A DNA stretch of 64,000 nt from Marixanthomonas sp. SCSIO 43207 (GTDB lineage: Bacteria > Bacteroidota > Bacteroidia > Flavobacteriales > Flavobacteriaceae). Below the pieces are notes generated by a model. The model saw nothing but the letters and a program-made list of their open reading frames with translations. It made no database searches and had not been told where the DNA came from. The number at the start of each line of letters is the position of its first letter. The first letter of the stretch is position 1. Where the stretch lies: positions 248,001 through 312,000 of the forward strand of contig NZ_CP063203.1 in NCBI RefSeq assembly GCF_019904255.1. The letters are read 5' to 3'. The position numbers and the translations under genes are program-made. Of this stretch, positions 44,784 through 54,296 are shown one piece after another.

Positions 44784-45650
44784 TTTGATAATGACGCAAA
44801 CTTAGTTTCAATTTCAGAAATATTAGACCAATGTGAGGGCACTTCTTTTACACCTGAGATAGAGGTTAGAAATTTTGGTAATGACCCAATAACATCATTA
44901 GATATTGAATATTCAGTTAATGGCGGCGCTGTTGAAACCTATACTTTCACAGGAAATGTTGCTTCATATCAAGCTGCAACTATTACACTACCGGCAATTT
45001 CATACACATCTCAAAGCACAAACACCTTAAACGTAAGTCTTGCTAATGATGAAAACAATGCCAATAACGATTCTAGTATCAACTTTGATCAAACTACAGT
45101 AGAATCTGTAGCCAATGTATTTGTAGAAATTAACACAGACCAATATGGTAGTGAAGTTTTCTTTGAAATAACTGATAATAACGGAAGTGTAGTAGAAAGC
45201 GGAAGACCGTTTGGCAACAACCAAACATACGTTTTAGATTTTATCTTAGATGCAGGATGTTACAATTTCCATATTATTGACACATATGGAGACGGTGGTG
45301 GCGCCGTGCGAGTATATGACGGTGAAGGAACTATAATTTTTGAAACAAACGGAAGCTACGGTTCGGGCGCTAGAGGAGGTTTCTCGTCAAACGGAACTTT
45401 AAACATTGACGAGAACAATGTAAGTAAATTAGCCATATATCCTAATCCAGCAAGCGATATTTTAAACATTCAAAATGCTGAAAACTCAACTATTCAAATA
45501 TTTGATATTACAGGAAAATTATTAATATCTCGAAGCAATATTTCAAACAATGCACAAATAGATGTTGCAAGTCTTACAACAGGAACTTATTTTGTGAAAA
45601 TTGCTAACGGAAATAAATTTCAGACACAAAAATTAATTATTGCTCAATAA
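44784..45650 (+). pseudogene. T9SS-sorted secreted protein, 5' end missing
   Basis: The plus-strand frame is open from about 44754 to the stop at 45650 with no start codon near its beginning; coding-like sequence begins around 44784 (FDNDANLVSISEILDQCEGT). This is the region that follows the thioredoxin domain in Omp28-related T9SS proteins: a CARDB-like beta domain (EIEVRNFGNDPITSLDIEYS), a CBM-like repeat (FHIIDTYGDGGGAVRVYDG), and a full type A sorting domain at the end (LAIYPNPASDILNIQ ... LIIAQ). The signal peptide and probably an N-terminal thioredoxin-like domain are absent. The first internal start, GTG 45306, would give only the tail. Confidence 0.75.
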
Positions 45651-45678
45651 GCAATAAAACACTCCTCAATACTAAGAA

Positions 45679-45712
45679 AGCCCCGGTTTTAACAAAAGCC
45701 GGGGTTCTGTTT
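45679..45712 (+). terminator. Probable intrinsic terminator after the truncated T9SS gene
   Basis: The stem CCCCGG (45681-45686) with CCGGGG (45699-45704) is extended by one G-U and one A-U pair, with a 12-base loop that can pair further internally. The T-tract after it is interrupted (TTCTGTTTATT), so efficiency is uncertain. Confidence 0.65.
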
Positions 45713-45757
45713 ATTATAGATTTATGTATTTTGAAAGTTGTTTAAAATTCCTTTGCT

Positions 45758-46318
45758 ATGAAATATTCCTTAAAAAACCAACGTATTGTTTTTGATGATC
45801 ATTATAAAATTCTGAAAGCAGAAACAGCATATGATACCTTTTCTGGTTCAACAATAAAAACCGAAAGACTAGCTTTTCACAGAGGTGATTCTGTTGGTAT
45901 TATATTGTTTGAAAAAGATACACAAAGCATCTTGCTCACAAAGCAATTTAGATACCCTACTACGCAACACAACGAAGGATGGATTTTGGAGATCCCCGCA
46001 GGATCACTTGAGGAAAATGAAAACAGCGCAACCTGTGTAAAACGGGAAGTCTTGGAAGAACTCGGGTATAAAATCAATGATGTAACGTTAATTTCAGAGT
46101 TTTACACTTCGCCGGGAGGTTCTACAGAGCGTCTGTACCTTTTTTATGCTGAAGTACTCTCAAACGATAAAACCAGTGAAGGAGGTGGCGTAGCAGACGA
46201 GCATGAAGACATACAACTTGTTAAAATTCCAATTTCTGAAATTCCACAAATTCTTTCAGAAAAAATAATTGATGCTAAGTCAATCATTGGTTTACAATGG
46301 TTCTTGTTTCAGAAATAA
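45758..46318 (+). CDS. Nudix hydrolase, ADP-ribose pyrophosphatase-like
   Basis: A 186-residue Nudix protein. The Nudix box is GSLEENENSATCVKREVLEE followed by LG, matching GX5EX7REUXEEXGU. Upstream is the NudF-type N-terminal beta region with QFRYPTTQHNEGWILEIPAG, and downstream ISEFYTSPGGSTERLYLF, which has the proline and glutamate expected for ADP-ribose or similar nucleotide sugars. Likely a cytosolic house-cleaning pyrophosphatase. Its stop is 15 bases from that of the convergent rsmG, with no strong hairpin. Confidence 0.88.
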   Translation: MKYSLKNQRIVFDDHYKILKAETAYDTFSGSTIKTERLAFHRGDSVGIILFEKDTQSILLTKQFRYPTTQHNEGWILEIPAGSLEENENSATCVKREVLEELGYKINDVTLISEFYTSPGGSTERLYLFYAEVLSNDKTSEGGGVADEHEDIQLVKIPISEIPQILSEKIIDAKSIIGLQWFLFQK

Positions 46319-46333
46319 AAAAATTTAACCACC

Positions 46334-46963
46334 CTACCCTTTGTATTTTAAAGGAAGATGAACCACGCTTTTGGTTTCAAAAAATTCTTCTTCAAAATAA
46401 TGGGGCAAATTATAAATAGTAGCTTTAGGGAAGTTGGCAAGCTCTTCACTTAAATCGCCGCCTTTTAAATATAAAATACCGTTTTTGAGTTCGTGTTTAC
46501 TTTTTTTGGCTACTCTACCTTTTACCCAACGCACAAAAGTTTCCATCTGGGCAACTGCTCGGCTTACAATAAAATCATATTGACCGTCAATTTGTTCTAC
46601 ACGATCATTGGTAATTTTTACATTTTGAAGGTTTAATCCTTTTGTAACTTCTTCAACAACTTTTATTTTTTTTCCGATGCTATCTACCAGGTGAAAATTG
46701 GTTTCAGGAAAAAGAATTGCCAACGGAATTCCAGGAAAACCACCGCCTGTACCTACATCAAGAATGTTTGCGCCTTTATTAAACTGTTGAACTTTTGCAA
46801 TTGCCAATGAATGAAGAACGTGACGTAGGTATAATTCATCAATATCTTTACGAGATACTACATTGATTTTTAAATTCCAATCGTGATATAACGCCTCTAG
46901 CTTTTCAAATTGATCTTGTTGATTACCTGAAAGTTGAGGAAAGTACTTTAAAATTAAATCCAT
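46334..46963 (-). CDS. rsmG: 16S rRNA (guanine-527-N7)-methyltransferase
   Basis: Methylates G527 of 16S rRNA; loss gives low-level streptomycin resistance in other bacteria. The 209 residues have SAM motif I in NILDVGTGGGFPGIPLAI (about 64-81), the acidic LVDSIGKKIKVVEEV, and the RsmG-typical FIVSRAVAQMETFVRWVK. The N-terminal helical part HDWNLKINVVSRKDIDELY is standard. Promoter box TACTTTTG at 46981-46988. Confidence 0.96.
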   Translation of the reverse strand: MDLILKYFPQLSGNQQDQFEKLEALYHDWNLKINVVSRKDIDELYLRHVLHSLAIAKVQQFNKGANILDVGTGGGFPGIPLAILFPETNFHLVDSIGKKIKVVEEVTKGLNLQNVKITNDRVEQIDGQYDFIVSRAVAQMETFVRWVKGRVAKKSKHELKNGILYLKGGDLSEELANFPKATIYNLPHYFEEEFFETKSVVHLPLKYKG

Positions 46964-46980
46964 AATACAAATCTAAATGG

Positions 46981-46988
46981 CAAAAGTA
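46981..46988 (-). promoter_or_regulatory. -7 promoter box of rsmG
   Basis: On the minus strand this reads TACTTTTG (TAnnTTTG), 17 bases before the ATG at 46963. No distinct -33 box. Confidence 0.45.
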
Positions 46989-47094
46989 TGATTAATGAGT
47001 AAATTTTCTACACTTGCCGAAGGGTATTTGATTAAAGATATGTATTTTTAGCAACTAATTTCTTCTGAAGAAATTCATTAAAAACATATCATAA

Positions 47095-48195
47095 GTGAAC
47101 ACCCCTCAAGTAAAATTTTCTCGTATAGACTCAGCCAAGTTTTTTAGAACTTTAAACAAACGTGTAAACTCATACTTTAAAGAGAATAACATAAAACGAA
47201 CAGGAAACTGGAAATTACACCTTAAGTCTGTAATTATGTTTTCACTGTACTTAACTCCTTATTTTTTATTATTAACACTTGATGTACCTACTTGGGCACA
47301 AATTTTATTTACTATTATTATGGGAGTTGGTATGGCAGGCGTTGGTATGAACGTGATGCACGATGCCAATCACGGTTCCTACTCTTCAAAAAAATGGATA
47401 AACAAACTTATGGGTAGCAGTATGTACATCTTAGCCGGTAATGTTTACAACTGGCAAGTACAGCATAATGTTTTACACCATACATATACCAATATTCATG
47501 GCCATGATGAAGATATGGAAGCCGGTCGTGTGATTAGGTTTTCAAAGCACGCAAAATGGAGACGCTTTCATAAGTTTCAACAATACTACAGCGTTTTGCT
47601 ATACGGTCTACTCACCTTTAATTGGGCGATTACTACAGATTTTAAACAAACCAAACGCTACTTGGCAAAAAAACTAGCATACGGTAAATTACCCAAACCA
47701 ATCACCCAATGGAGTATTTTAATTATAACTAAGTTAATCTACATGGGAATATGGATTGTAATACCAATCTTGTTTTTTAATATTGCTTGGTGGAAAATCC
47801 TAATTGGGTTTTTTATTATGCATTATGTAGCCGGACTTATTTTAAGCATTGTTTTTCAATTGGCTCATATTGTTGAAGATACCGAAATGCCATTACCAGA
47901 CAAAACTGGTAATATGAAAAACACTTGGGCAATACATCAACTATTTACCACTGTAAATTTTTCAACCAAAAACAAAATTGTAAATTGGTTTACTGGCGGA
48001 TTAAACCATCAAGTAGAGCATCATATTTTTCCGAATATAAGCCATATTCACTATTCAAAAATTTCTGAAATAGTAAAGCAAACAACAACAGAGTTTAATC
48101 TTCCGTATTACGAATATAAAACAACCCGAAGCGCAATTGTAGCTCATTTTAAACACTTGAAAAAAATGGGTCTCAAGCCTTCATTATCCGCATAA
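47095..48195 (+). CDS. Membrane fatty acid desaturase
   Basis: A 366-residue integral membrane di-iron desaturase; start is GTG 47095 (NTPQVKFSRIDSAKFF). Its three histidine boxes are H89-D-A-N-H93, H124-N-V-L-H128-H129, and QVEHH near residues 306-310. The glutamine-containing third box is the form seen in front-end and some acyl-lipid/linoleoyl-CoA-type desaturases. About four transmembrane helices surround the boxes (47-62, 68-88, and two between 205 and 260). Probable role: unsaturated membrane lipid synthesis for cold or marine growth. No cytochrome b5 domain. Regioselectivity cannot be told. Confidence 0.9.
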   Translation: MNTPQVKFSRIDSAKFFRTLNKRVNSYFKENNIKRTGNWKLHLKSVIMFSLYLTPYFLLLTLDVPTWAQILFTIIMGVGMAGVGMNVMHDANHGSYSSKKWINKLMGSSMYILAGNVYNWQVQHNVLHHTYTNIHGHDEDMEAGRVIRFSKHAKWRRFHKFQQYYSVLLYGLLTFNWAITTDFKQTKRYLAKKLAYGKLPKPITQWSILIITKLIYMGIWIVIPILFFNIAWWKILIGFFIMHYVAGLILSIVFQLAHIVEDTEMPLPDKTGNMKNTWAIHQLFTTVNFSTKNKIVNWFTGGLNHQVEHHIFPNISHIHYSKISEIVKQTTTEFNLPYYEYKTTRSAIVAHFKHLKKMGLKPSLSA

Positions 48196-48204
48196 TTTAA
48201 TTGT

Positions 48205-49392
48205 ATGAATAAAAGACTTTCTGACCGCGTAAATAAAATGGCCACTTCTGCCACCCTTGCAATGGCAGCAAAAGCTAGAGAACTTAGAGAAGAAGGAAAA
48301 GACATTATTGGCCTTAGCCTAGGTGAGCCAGATTTTACTGTACCTGAATTTGTTAAAGATGCAGCCATCAAAGCAATTGAAGACGATTACCACGCTTATA
48401 CACCTGTTGATGGTTATGGAGAGTTGAAACAAGCTATTATCAAAAAGTTTAAAAGAGATAACAACCTTGATTATACACCTACACAAATTGTTGTTTCAAC
48501 AGGGGCAAAACAATCTCTTGCAAATATTGCTCAAGTTCTGCTTAATGAAGGAGATGAAGTATTATTGCCGGCTCCTTACTGGGTAAGTTATAGCGATATT
48601 GTGAAAGTTGCAGAAGGAGTTCCGGTTGAGATAAAAACCAATATCAATAGTGACTTTAAAGTTACTCCAGAAGCACTAGAAGCCGCTATAACCCCAAAGA
48701 CAAAAATGATAATGTACAGCTCTCCCTGTAACCCAAGTGGCTCTGTATACAGCAAAGAAGAATTACGTGCGCTAGCAGACGTTCTCGTTAAATATCCAGA
48801 CATAATTGTTGTTAGTGATGAAATTTATGAACATATAAACTTTACTGGACAGCACGCTTCTATGGCTCAATTTGACGATATGTATGACCGTACCGTCACG
48901 GTAAACGGAGTATCAAAAGCATATGCAATGACCGGCTGGCGAATTGGCTTTATAGGCGCTCCAGAATGGATTGCAAAAGCCTGTACCAAAATGCAAGGTC
49001 AAGTAACCAGTGGTACCAATTGTATTGCTCAACGCGCTACAATTACAGCCTTAGAAGAATCTCCAGAAAAAATTCAATATATGGTTTCTGCTTTTAAAAG
49101 CAGACGAAAACTTATTTTAGACCTTCTTTCTGAAATACCAGGTATGAAAACCAATGAACCAGAAGGTGCTTTCTATGTATTTCCAGATATATCAAGTTTC
49201 TTCGGAAAAACTTTACACGGCAAGAAGATTAATAACGCTACCGACTTTTCATTGCTTCTTTTAGAAAAAGCATTAGTAGCAACAGTTACAGGAGAAGCCT
49301 TTGGAGACCCAAATTGTATAAGAATATCATATGCAGCTTCAGAAAACGATATAATTGAAGCTTTGAAGCGAATTAAAGAAACTCTTTCTTAA
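48205..49392 (+). CDS. PLP-dependent aminotransferase, aspartate aminotransferase family (class I)
   Basis: Transaminates aspartate (or prephenate/aromatic amino acids) with 2-oxoglutarate. The 395 residues have the subgroup Ib pattern: SLGEPDFTVPEFVKDAAI near the N-terminus, STGAKQSLANIAQVLL, YSSPCNPSGSVYSKEEL with the PLP-contact Asn, ISDEIYEH-like VVSDEIYEHINF, and the Schiff-base lysine in VNGVSKAYAMTGWRIGF. The C-terminal arginine is in CIRISYAAS. It is 9 bases after the desaturase; purT follows at 21 bases, so a mixed operon is likely. Confidence 0.93.
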   Translation: MNKRLSDRVNKMATSATLAMAAKARELREEGKDIIGLSLGEPDFTVPEFVKDAAIKAIEDDYHAYTPVDGYGELKQAIIKKFKRDNNLDYTPTQIVVSTGAKQSLANIAQVLLNEGDEVLLPAPYWVSYSDIVKVAEGVPVEIKTNINSDFKVTPEALEAAITPKTKMIMYSSPCNPSGSVYSKEELRALADVLVKYPDIIVVSDEIYEHINFTGQHASMAQFDDMYDRTVTVNGVSKAYAMTGWRIGFIGAPEWIAKACTKMQGQVTSGTNCIAQRATITALEESPEKIQYMVSAFKSRRKLILDLLSEIPGMKTNEPEGAFYVFPDISSFFGKTLHGKKINNATDFSLLLLEKALVATVTGEAFGDPNCIRISYAASENDIIEALKRIKETLS

Positions 49393-49413
49393 CAAAGCTA
49401 AACCTATTTTACA

Positions 49414-50577
49414 ATGGCGACAATACTTTTATTGGGCAGCGGTGAGTTAGGCAAAGAATTTACCATTGCCGCACAACGTCTAGGTCAAAAAATTATAGCA
49501 GTAGATAGTTATAAAAACGCTCCTGCCATGCAAGTAGCAGATCATTTTGAAATTATAAACATGCTCGACGGTGATGCTCTAGATGCCCTCGTAGAAAAAC
49601 ATAAACCTGACTATATTGTTCCTGAAATTGAAGCCATTCGTACGGAGCGCTTTTATGAATACGAAAAACAAGGCTTCACAGTAGTTCCATCTGCAAAAGC
49701 AGCAAATTATACCATGAACCGAAAATCAATCCGTGATTTGGTTTCAAAAGAATTAGGTATAAAAACCGCAGATTATCGTTATGCCACCTCAGCCGAAAGT
49801 TTGCAAAAAGCAGTTTCAGAAATAGGAATGCCTTGCGTTGTAAAACCCTTAATGTCTTCAAGCGGAAAAGGACAAAGCACTATTAAAACCGAAGCCGATA
49901 TAGCAAAAGCTTGGCAATACTCACAAGAAGGCTCACGAGGTGATGTTGCCGAAGTAATTGTAGAGGCATTTGTAAATTTTAATTATGAAATTACTGTGTT
50001 AACCGTAACGCAGCGCAATGGAAAAACACTATTCTGTCCGCCAATTGGCCATAGACAAGAGCGAGGAGACTATATGGAAAGTTGGCAACCCGCTGCTATG
50101 GAGAGTACTCACTTAAAAACAGCTCAAGATATGGCAGCCAAAGTAACCGAAGCACTTACTGGAGCCGGAATTTGGGGAGTTGAGTTTTTTGTAGCAGATG
50201 ACGGTGTATATTTTTCTGAATTATCACCAAGACCTCATGACACTGGAATGGTCACTCTTGCTAACACACAGAATTTTAATGAATTTGAACTACATGCCAG
50301 AGCTGTTTTAGGACTACCTATACCAGAAGTAACACAAGAACGAATAGGAGCTAATGCTGTAATACTAGCACCTGATTTTTCAGAAAACCCTACTTATGAA
50401 GGTCTAGACAAGGTTGCAGCCGAAAGTAAATGTGATTTCAGAATTTTTGGAAAGCCAACATCGCGTCCATATAGAAGAATGGGAATTGTTTTTACATATG
50501 ACTCGCTTGAAGCTTCTGTTAATGATGCAACTAAAAAAGCAAGAGAGCTCGCCGATAAGGTTTTGGTTAAAGTTTAA
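49414..50577 (+). CDS. purT: Formate-dependent phosphoribosylglycinamide formyltransferase
   Basis: ATP-grasp enzyme of purine synthesis that formylates GAR using formate and ATP. The 387 residues begin with [19 protein letters not shown] (pre-ATP-grasp fold, GAR side) and [12 protein letters not shown]. The ATP-grasp part has [14 protein letters not shown] and [16 protein letters not shown]. The formyl/GAR region is [17 protein letters not shown], and metal ligands are in [20 protein letters not shown] and HDTGMVT. It converges with trkH with a 2-base gap. Confidence 0.96.
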   Translation: MATILLLGSGELGKEFTIAAQRLGQKIIAVDSYKNAPAMQVADHFEIINMLDGDALDALVEKHKPDYIVPEIEAIRTERFYEYEKQGFTVVPSAKAANYTMNRKSIRDLVSKELGIKTADYRYATSAESLQKAVSEIGMPCVVKPLMSSSGKGQSTIKTEADIAKAWQYSQEGSRGDVAEVIVEAFVNFNYEITVLTVTQRNGKTLFCPPIGHRQERGDYMESWQPAAMESTHLKTAQDMAAKVTEALTGAGIWGVEFFVADDGVYFSELSPRPHDTGMVTLANTQNFNEFELHARAVLGLPIPEVTQERIGANAVILAPDFSENPTYEGLDKVAAESKCDFRIFGKPTSRPYRRMGIVFTYDSLEASVNDATKKARELADKVLVKV

Positions 50578-50579
50578 TT

Positions 50580-52085
50580 TTACCTATTACGCCAAAAGAA
50601 AGGGGTAAGTAAAATTAATACAGTAAATAATTCAAGACGACCTATCAACATTAAAAAAGATGCCCACCATTTTGCAGCCGCTGGAAGCGCCCCAAAATTA
50701 TTCACAGGACCTAAGTCACCTAAAGCCGGCCCCACATTTCCTAGAGTAGAAGCAGCACCTCCTAGAGCTGTTTTAAAATCTAATCCCAACCAAGAAAACA
50801 CCAAAACACCCATAATAAAGGAAAGCATATACAAAATAAAGAATCCTAAAATATTATAAACGATAGGTTGACCTACAGCCCTATTGTTATAACGTACCGG
50901 TAAAATAGCATTGGGATGTAACGACCTTTTAAATTCTAAAATTCCGTTTTTAATCATTATCAAATGACGCACTATTTTTATTCCTCCTGCTGTAGAACCC
51001 GCCGAACCTCCTAAAAACATTAAACCAAAGAAGAAAACCGCTAGAAAAGGAGTCCATAATGTATAATCTGCAGAGACAAACCCGGTAGTTGTTACTATTG
51101 CTAAAACCTGAAACAATCCATGTCTCAAAGCACTCTCAAATCTTCCCCAAACCATAGGATGATCTATTGACGAAAGCGAAATATCAGCTTTAAAATAGAT
51201 TAAAAGTGTTGCTATTACGGTAAAAGATACAATAGCAATGGTATACCACTTAAATTCATCATCTTGCAAAACTTTTGAAAACTTAGTTTTAAAGGCAAAA
51301 TAACTTAACACAAAGTTGGTACCTGCCAAAAACATAAAGATTATGATAATATATTGTATTATTGGTTGATCGTTCCAATAAGCTACACTTGCGTTTTTGG
51401 TAGAAAAACCTCCCGTACTTAATGTACTCAACGAGTGATTAATAGCATCAAAAAAACTCATTCCTGCTAGTTTCAGCAGTAAAGTTTCAATAAGTGTGTA
51501 TGATACATAAATAACCCATAAGCGCTTAGCTGTATCTGTAATTCTAGGGTGTAATTTATCGCCTCCAGGACCTGGTGCTTCCGCAGAAAACAATTGCATC
51601 CCACCAATTCCTAATAAAGGAAGAATAGCAATAGCCAAAACGATTATACCCATCCCTCCTATCCAGTGTGTTATGCTGCGCCAAAATAATACTCCCTCAG
51701 GAATACTTTCTATATCACTTAATATTGATGCCCCTGTAGTGGTATACCCACTCATTGTTTCAAAAAAGGCATTGGTTATACTAGGAATAGCACCGGTAAA
51801 TAAATAAGGCAGTGTACCAAAAATAGACATACACAGCCATCCAAAAGTTACAATAATATAACCTTCTCTCTTTTGAATTTCTTTTCGGTGGTTTTTTGTA
51901 ACTAGCATAGTTACACTACCAATAGCCAATGTTACAATAGCAGCATTAAACATTTGCAATACAACGCCATCATCATAAATATAACTTACCAGAGCAGATA
52001 ACAGCATAAACCCCGCATTTACTGCAAGAAGTAAACCGAGCAAGTGAAGTATAAGTTTTAGATTAAGCCTTGAAAAGGATCGCAT
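50580..52085 (-). CDS. trkH: Trk-type potassium uptake membrane subunit
   Basis: A 501-residue K+ translocating subunit with about ten to twelve hydrophobic segments in four pore-like repeats. Selectivity-type loops are visible: SGYTTTGASI (first), STGGFSTKNASV (second), TTTGFVSADY (third) and GNVGPALGDLGPVNNFG (fourth), each with a key glycine. The start shares its base 52085 with the stop of trkA (TAATG), so the membrane and regulatory subunits are coupled. Ends GRLELFTVLILLTPFFWRNR. Confidence 0.96.
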   Translation of the reverse strand: MRSFSRLNLKLILHLLGLLLAVNAGFMLLSALVSYIYDDGVVLQMFNAAIVTLAIGSVTMLVTKNHRKEIQKREGYIIVTFGWLCMSIFGTLPYLFTGAIPSITNAFFETMSGYTTTGASILSDIESIPEGVLFWRSITHWIGGMGIIVLAIAILPLLGIGGMQLFSAEAPGPGGDKLHPRITDTAKRLWVIYVSYTLIETLLLKLAGMSFFDAINHSLSTLSTGGFSTKNASVAYWNDQPIIQYIIIIFMFLAGTNFVLSYFAFKTKFSKVLQDDEFKWYTIAIVSFTVIATLLIYFKADISLSSIDHPMVWGRFESALRHGLFQVLAIVTTTGFVSADYTLWTPFLAVFFFGLMFLGGSAGSTAGGIKIVRHLIMIKNGILEFKRSLHPNAILPVRYNNRAVGQPIVYNILGFFILYMLSFIMGVLVFSWLGLDFKTALGGAASTLGNVGPALGDLGPVNNFGALPAAAKWWASFLMLIGRLELFTVLILLTPFFWRNR

Positions 52086-53434
52086 TAAACAAATAGTTTT
52101 TCAACCTTGGCAATTGATTGTGGTAAACAACAAATAACGATACGGTCTCCATTTTTTATTCTGAAATCACCTAAAGCAATGATGCCTTCATTTTCTCTTA
52201 CTACCCCGCCAATGATTGCAGACCTTGGAAGATCTATATCTTTTATTTTCTTATCACAAACTTTTGAAGAAGGTGTTACAATAAACTCCAACAACTCTGC
52301 ATTCATGTTGTTAAGCTTGGTCATTGCAACTACTTCACCCTTGCGAACATACCTAAAAATATTATTGGCTGCTAATAATTTTTTATTTATTAATGTATCA
52401 ATGCCAATAGACTGTGAGAGTTGAAAATAATCCATATTCTCAACAAGAGCGATGGTCTTTTTTACTCCTTTAGATTTTGCCACCAAACACGACATTATAT
52501 TGGTTTCACTATTTCCTGTTACAGAAATAAAAGCATCCATTTCATTTATAGATTCTTCTTGAAGTAAATCTACATTTCTGCCATCACCATTAATAACCAA
52601 GCAACTAGGAATATCATCTGCAATATCAAATGCTTTATCCTTATTGCTCTCAATCAATTTTACCTTAAAGCTATTTTTACATAAATCTCTTGCGGTTTTA
52701 TAGCCTATTTTACTTCCGCCCAAGATCATTACATTTTTAATTTCCTGCTTTACTTTTCCTGTTAATTGATATATTTCATCAACTCCTTTTTCAGTAGTTG
52801 TAAAATAGACTTGGTCTCCTTCTTTAAACTGAGTATCCCCTCGTGGTATAAGGGTATATTGTGTACCAAAACGTTGAATTGCCAGCGGAACATATTTTAA
52901 ATCTGAATATTTTTGCCCCACTTCCTTTACTGTTCTACCCACAAAAACAGCTGTTCTAGGCAGGTTTAAACCAATCATGGTAAGTGCTCCTTCTTCAAAT
53001 TCATAGGTATCATTAAATGCACTTTGGTTTAATAATAAAGCGATTTCGCTAGCGGCAAGTGACTCAGGAGAAATAAGTTCGTCGATACCAAAGCGTGTAA
53101 ATCCAACCTCTTCTTTTTTATCAATAAACTCGGTATTTGAAATACGCGCTACAGTTCGCTTTGCTCCTAATTGTTTTGCTAAAACACAAACGGTAATATT
53201 GGTAGTCTCACTAGATGTTACAGCGATAACTAAATCTGTAGAATCTACTTTTGAATCCTTTAAAACCGAAATAGAAGTTGCATCTCCTTTAACCACTCGA
53301 ATATCCAAATGCGTATCTGCATAGGCTATAGATTCTTTATTAGTATCAATAAGTGTTATATCCTGAGACTCGAAGGAAAGCAGCTTAGCTAAATGAAATC
53401 CCACTTCGCCGGCACCAGCAATAATAATCTTCAT
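52085..53434 (-). CDS. trkA: Trk system potassium uptake regulatory protein
   Basis: A 449-residue NAD+/NADH- and nucleotide-binding regulator of TrkH. It has two tandem RCK (KTN) units: the first Rossmann motif IIAGAGEVGFHLAKLLS (3-19), the second VMILGGSKIGYKTARDL (about 234-250), each followed by a TrkA_C domain. The usual TrkA length is about 450-460. First gene of the trkA-trkH pair, with a TAACTTTG promoter box upstream. Confidence 0.96.
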   Translation of the reverse strand: MKIIIAGAGEVGFHLAKLLSFESQDITLIDTNKESIAYADTHLDIRVVKGDATSISVLKDSKVDSTDLVIAVTSSETTNITVCVLAKQLGAKRTVARISNTEFIDKKEEVGFTRFGIDELISPESLAASEIALLLNQSAFNDTYEFEEGALTMIGLNLPRTAVFVGRTVKEVGQKYSDLKYVPLAIQRFGTQYTLIPRGDTQFKEGDQVYFTTTEKGVDEIYQLTGKVKQEIKNVMILGGSKIGYKTARDLCKNSFKVKLIESNKDKAFDIADDIPSCLVINGDGRNVDLLQEESINEMDAFISVTGNSETNIMSCLVAKSKGVKKTIALVENMDYFQLSQSIGIDTLINKKLLAANNIFRYVRKGEVVAMTKLNNMNAELLEFIVTPSSKVCDKKIKDIDLPRSAIIGGVVRENEGIIALGDFRIKNGDRIVICCLPQSIAKVEKLFV

Positions 53435-53457
53435 AATGTCTTATAAAATAAGTGTTG

Positions 53458-53465
53458 CAAAGTTA
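53458..53465 (-). promoter_or_regulatory. -7 promoter box of trkA-trkH
   Basis: On the minus strand this reads TAACTTTG, an exact TAnnTTTG match 23 bases before the trkA ATG. A TTTG at 53489-53492 (minus) lies 23 bases further, slightly beyond normal -33 spacing. Confidence 0.45.
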
Positions 53466-53520
53466 AATAATTTATAATTAGTGAATGACAAAGGTTATGT
53501 TCTTTTACTGAAAGAGTTAC

Positions 53521-53549
53521 TTGCAAATACCAAAAAAAATGTAGCTTTG
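53521..53549 (+). promoter_or_regulatory. Promoter of menG(ubiE)-porT
   Basis: TTG (53521-53523), an 18-base spacer, and TAGCTTTG (53542-53549) form the best full -33/-7 pair seen in the window. The ATG at 53558 is only 8 bases after the -7 box, so the transcript should be leaderless or nearly so. Confidence 0.6.
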
Positions 53550-53557
53550 TTACCGCT

Positions 53558-54295
53558 ATGAATTCAGAAAAAAAAGTAACTCCTTACAAAGACTCTGCTG
53601 AAAACAAAAAGCAGCAAGTTGAAAAAATGTTTGACACCATTTCTGGGAAGTATGACGGCTTAAACCGCGTTATTTCTTTTGGTATTGATGTTAAATGGAG
53701 AAAAAAGGTAATAAAAATGGTTGCCAATACAAACCCGGAAAGCATTTTAGATATCGCAACCGGAACAGGAGACCTTGCCATTCAGTTTGCTGAAAAAACC
53801 CAAGCTTCAAAAATTATTGGTTTAGACCTTTCAGAAGGGATGCTTTCGGTAGCTCAAAAGAAGGTAAAAAACAAAAGCTATGAAAAAAACCTTTCCTTTG
53901 TAAAAGGAGATTCTGAAGCGTTGCCATTTGAAGACAATTCTTTTGATGTTATTACAGTTTCCTTTGGAGTGAGAAATTTTGAAAACCTTGAAAAAGGCCT
54001 TTCTGAAATTTTACGAGTATTAAAAAAAGGAGGACTTTTTGTAATCTTAGAAACATCGGTACCTACCAAATTTCCTTTTAAACAAGGATATACAATTTAT
54101 GCAAAAGGCATATTACCTTTGATTGGTAGTATCTTCTCAAAAGATAAGGTTGCTTATAAATATTTAAGTGAAAGTGCATCTATTTTTCCTCATGGTGAAG
54201 CTCTCAACAATATTTTACGTAAAATTGGGTTTATAGAAGTGAAAAATAAACCACAAACTTTTGGCGTAGCCACTATTTACACAGCTACTAAATAA
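53558..54295 (+). CDS. ubiE: Demethylmenaquinone methyltransferase (UbiE/MenG)
   Basis: Last step of menaquinone synthesis (C-methylation of demethylmenaquinone). The 245 residues show the UbiE signatures YDGLNRVISFGIDVKWRKKV near the N-terminus and VSFGVRNFENLEKGLSEILR in the second half, with SAM motif LDIATGTGDLAIQFAEK. Bacteroidota normally use menaquinone, so MenG activity is the likely one. porT starts 1 base after its stop; this neighbourhood with porT, an rRNA methyltransferase and a BamA-like gene recurs in flavobacteria. Confidence 0.95.
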   Translation: MNSEKKVTPYKDSAENKKQQVEKMFDTISGKYDGLNRVISFGIDVKWRKKVIKMVANTNPESILDIATGTGDLAIQFAEKTQASKIIGLDLSEGMLSVAQKKVKNKSYEKNLSFVKGDSEALPFEDNSFDVITVSFGVRNFENLEKGLSEILRVLKKGGLFVILETSVPTKFPFKQGYTIYAKGILPLIGSIFSKDKVAYKYLSESASIFPHGEALNNILRKIGFIEVKNKPQTFGVATIYTATK

Positions 54296-54296
54296 T

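Noticed and set aside
43758-45650. Phase-variable invertible segment at the truncated gene pair
   Set aside because: I saw no inverted repeats flanking the junction, and no recombinase gene nearby. Deletion or misassembly explains the data more simply.
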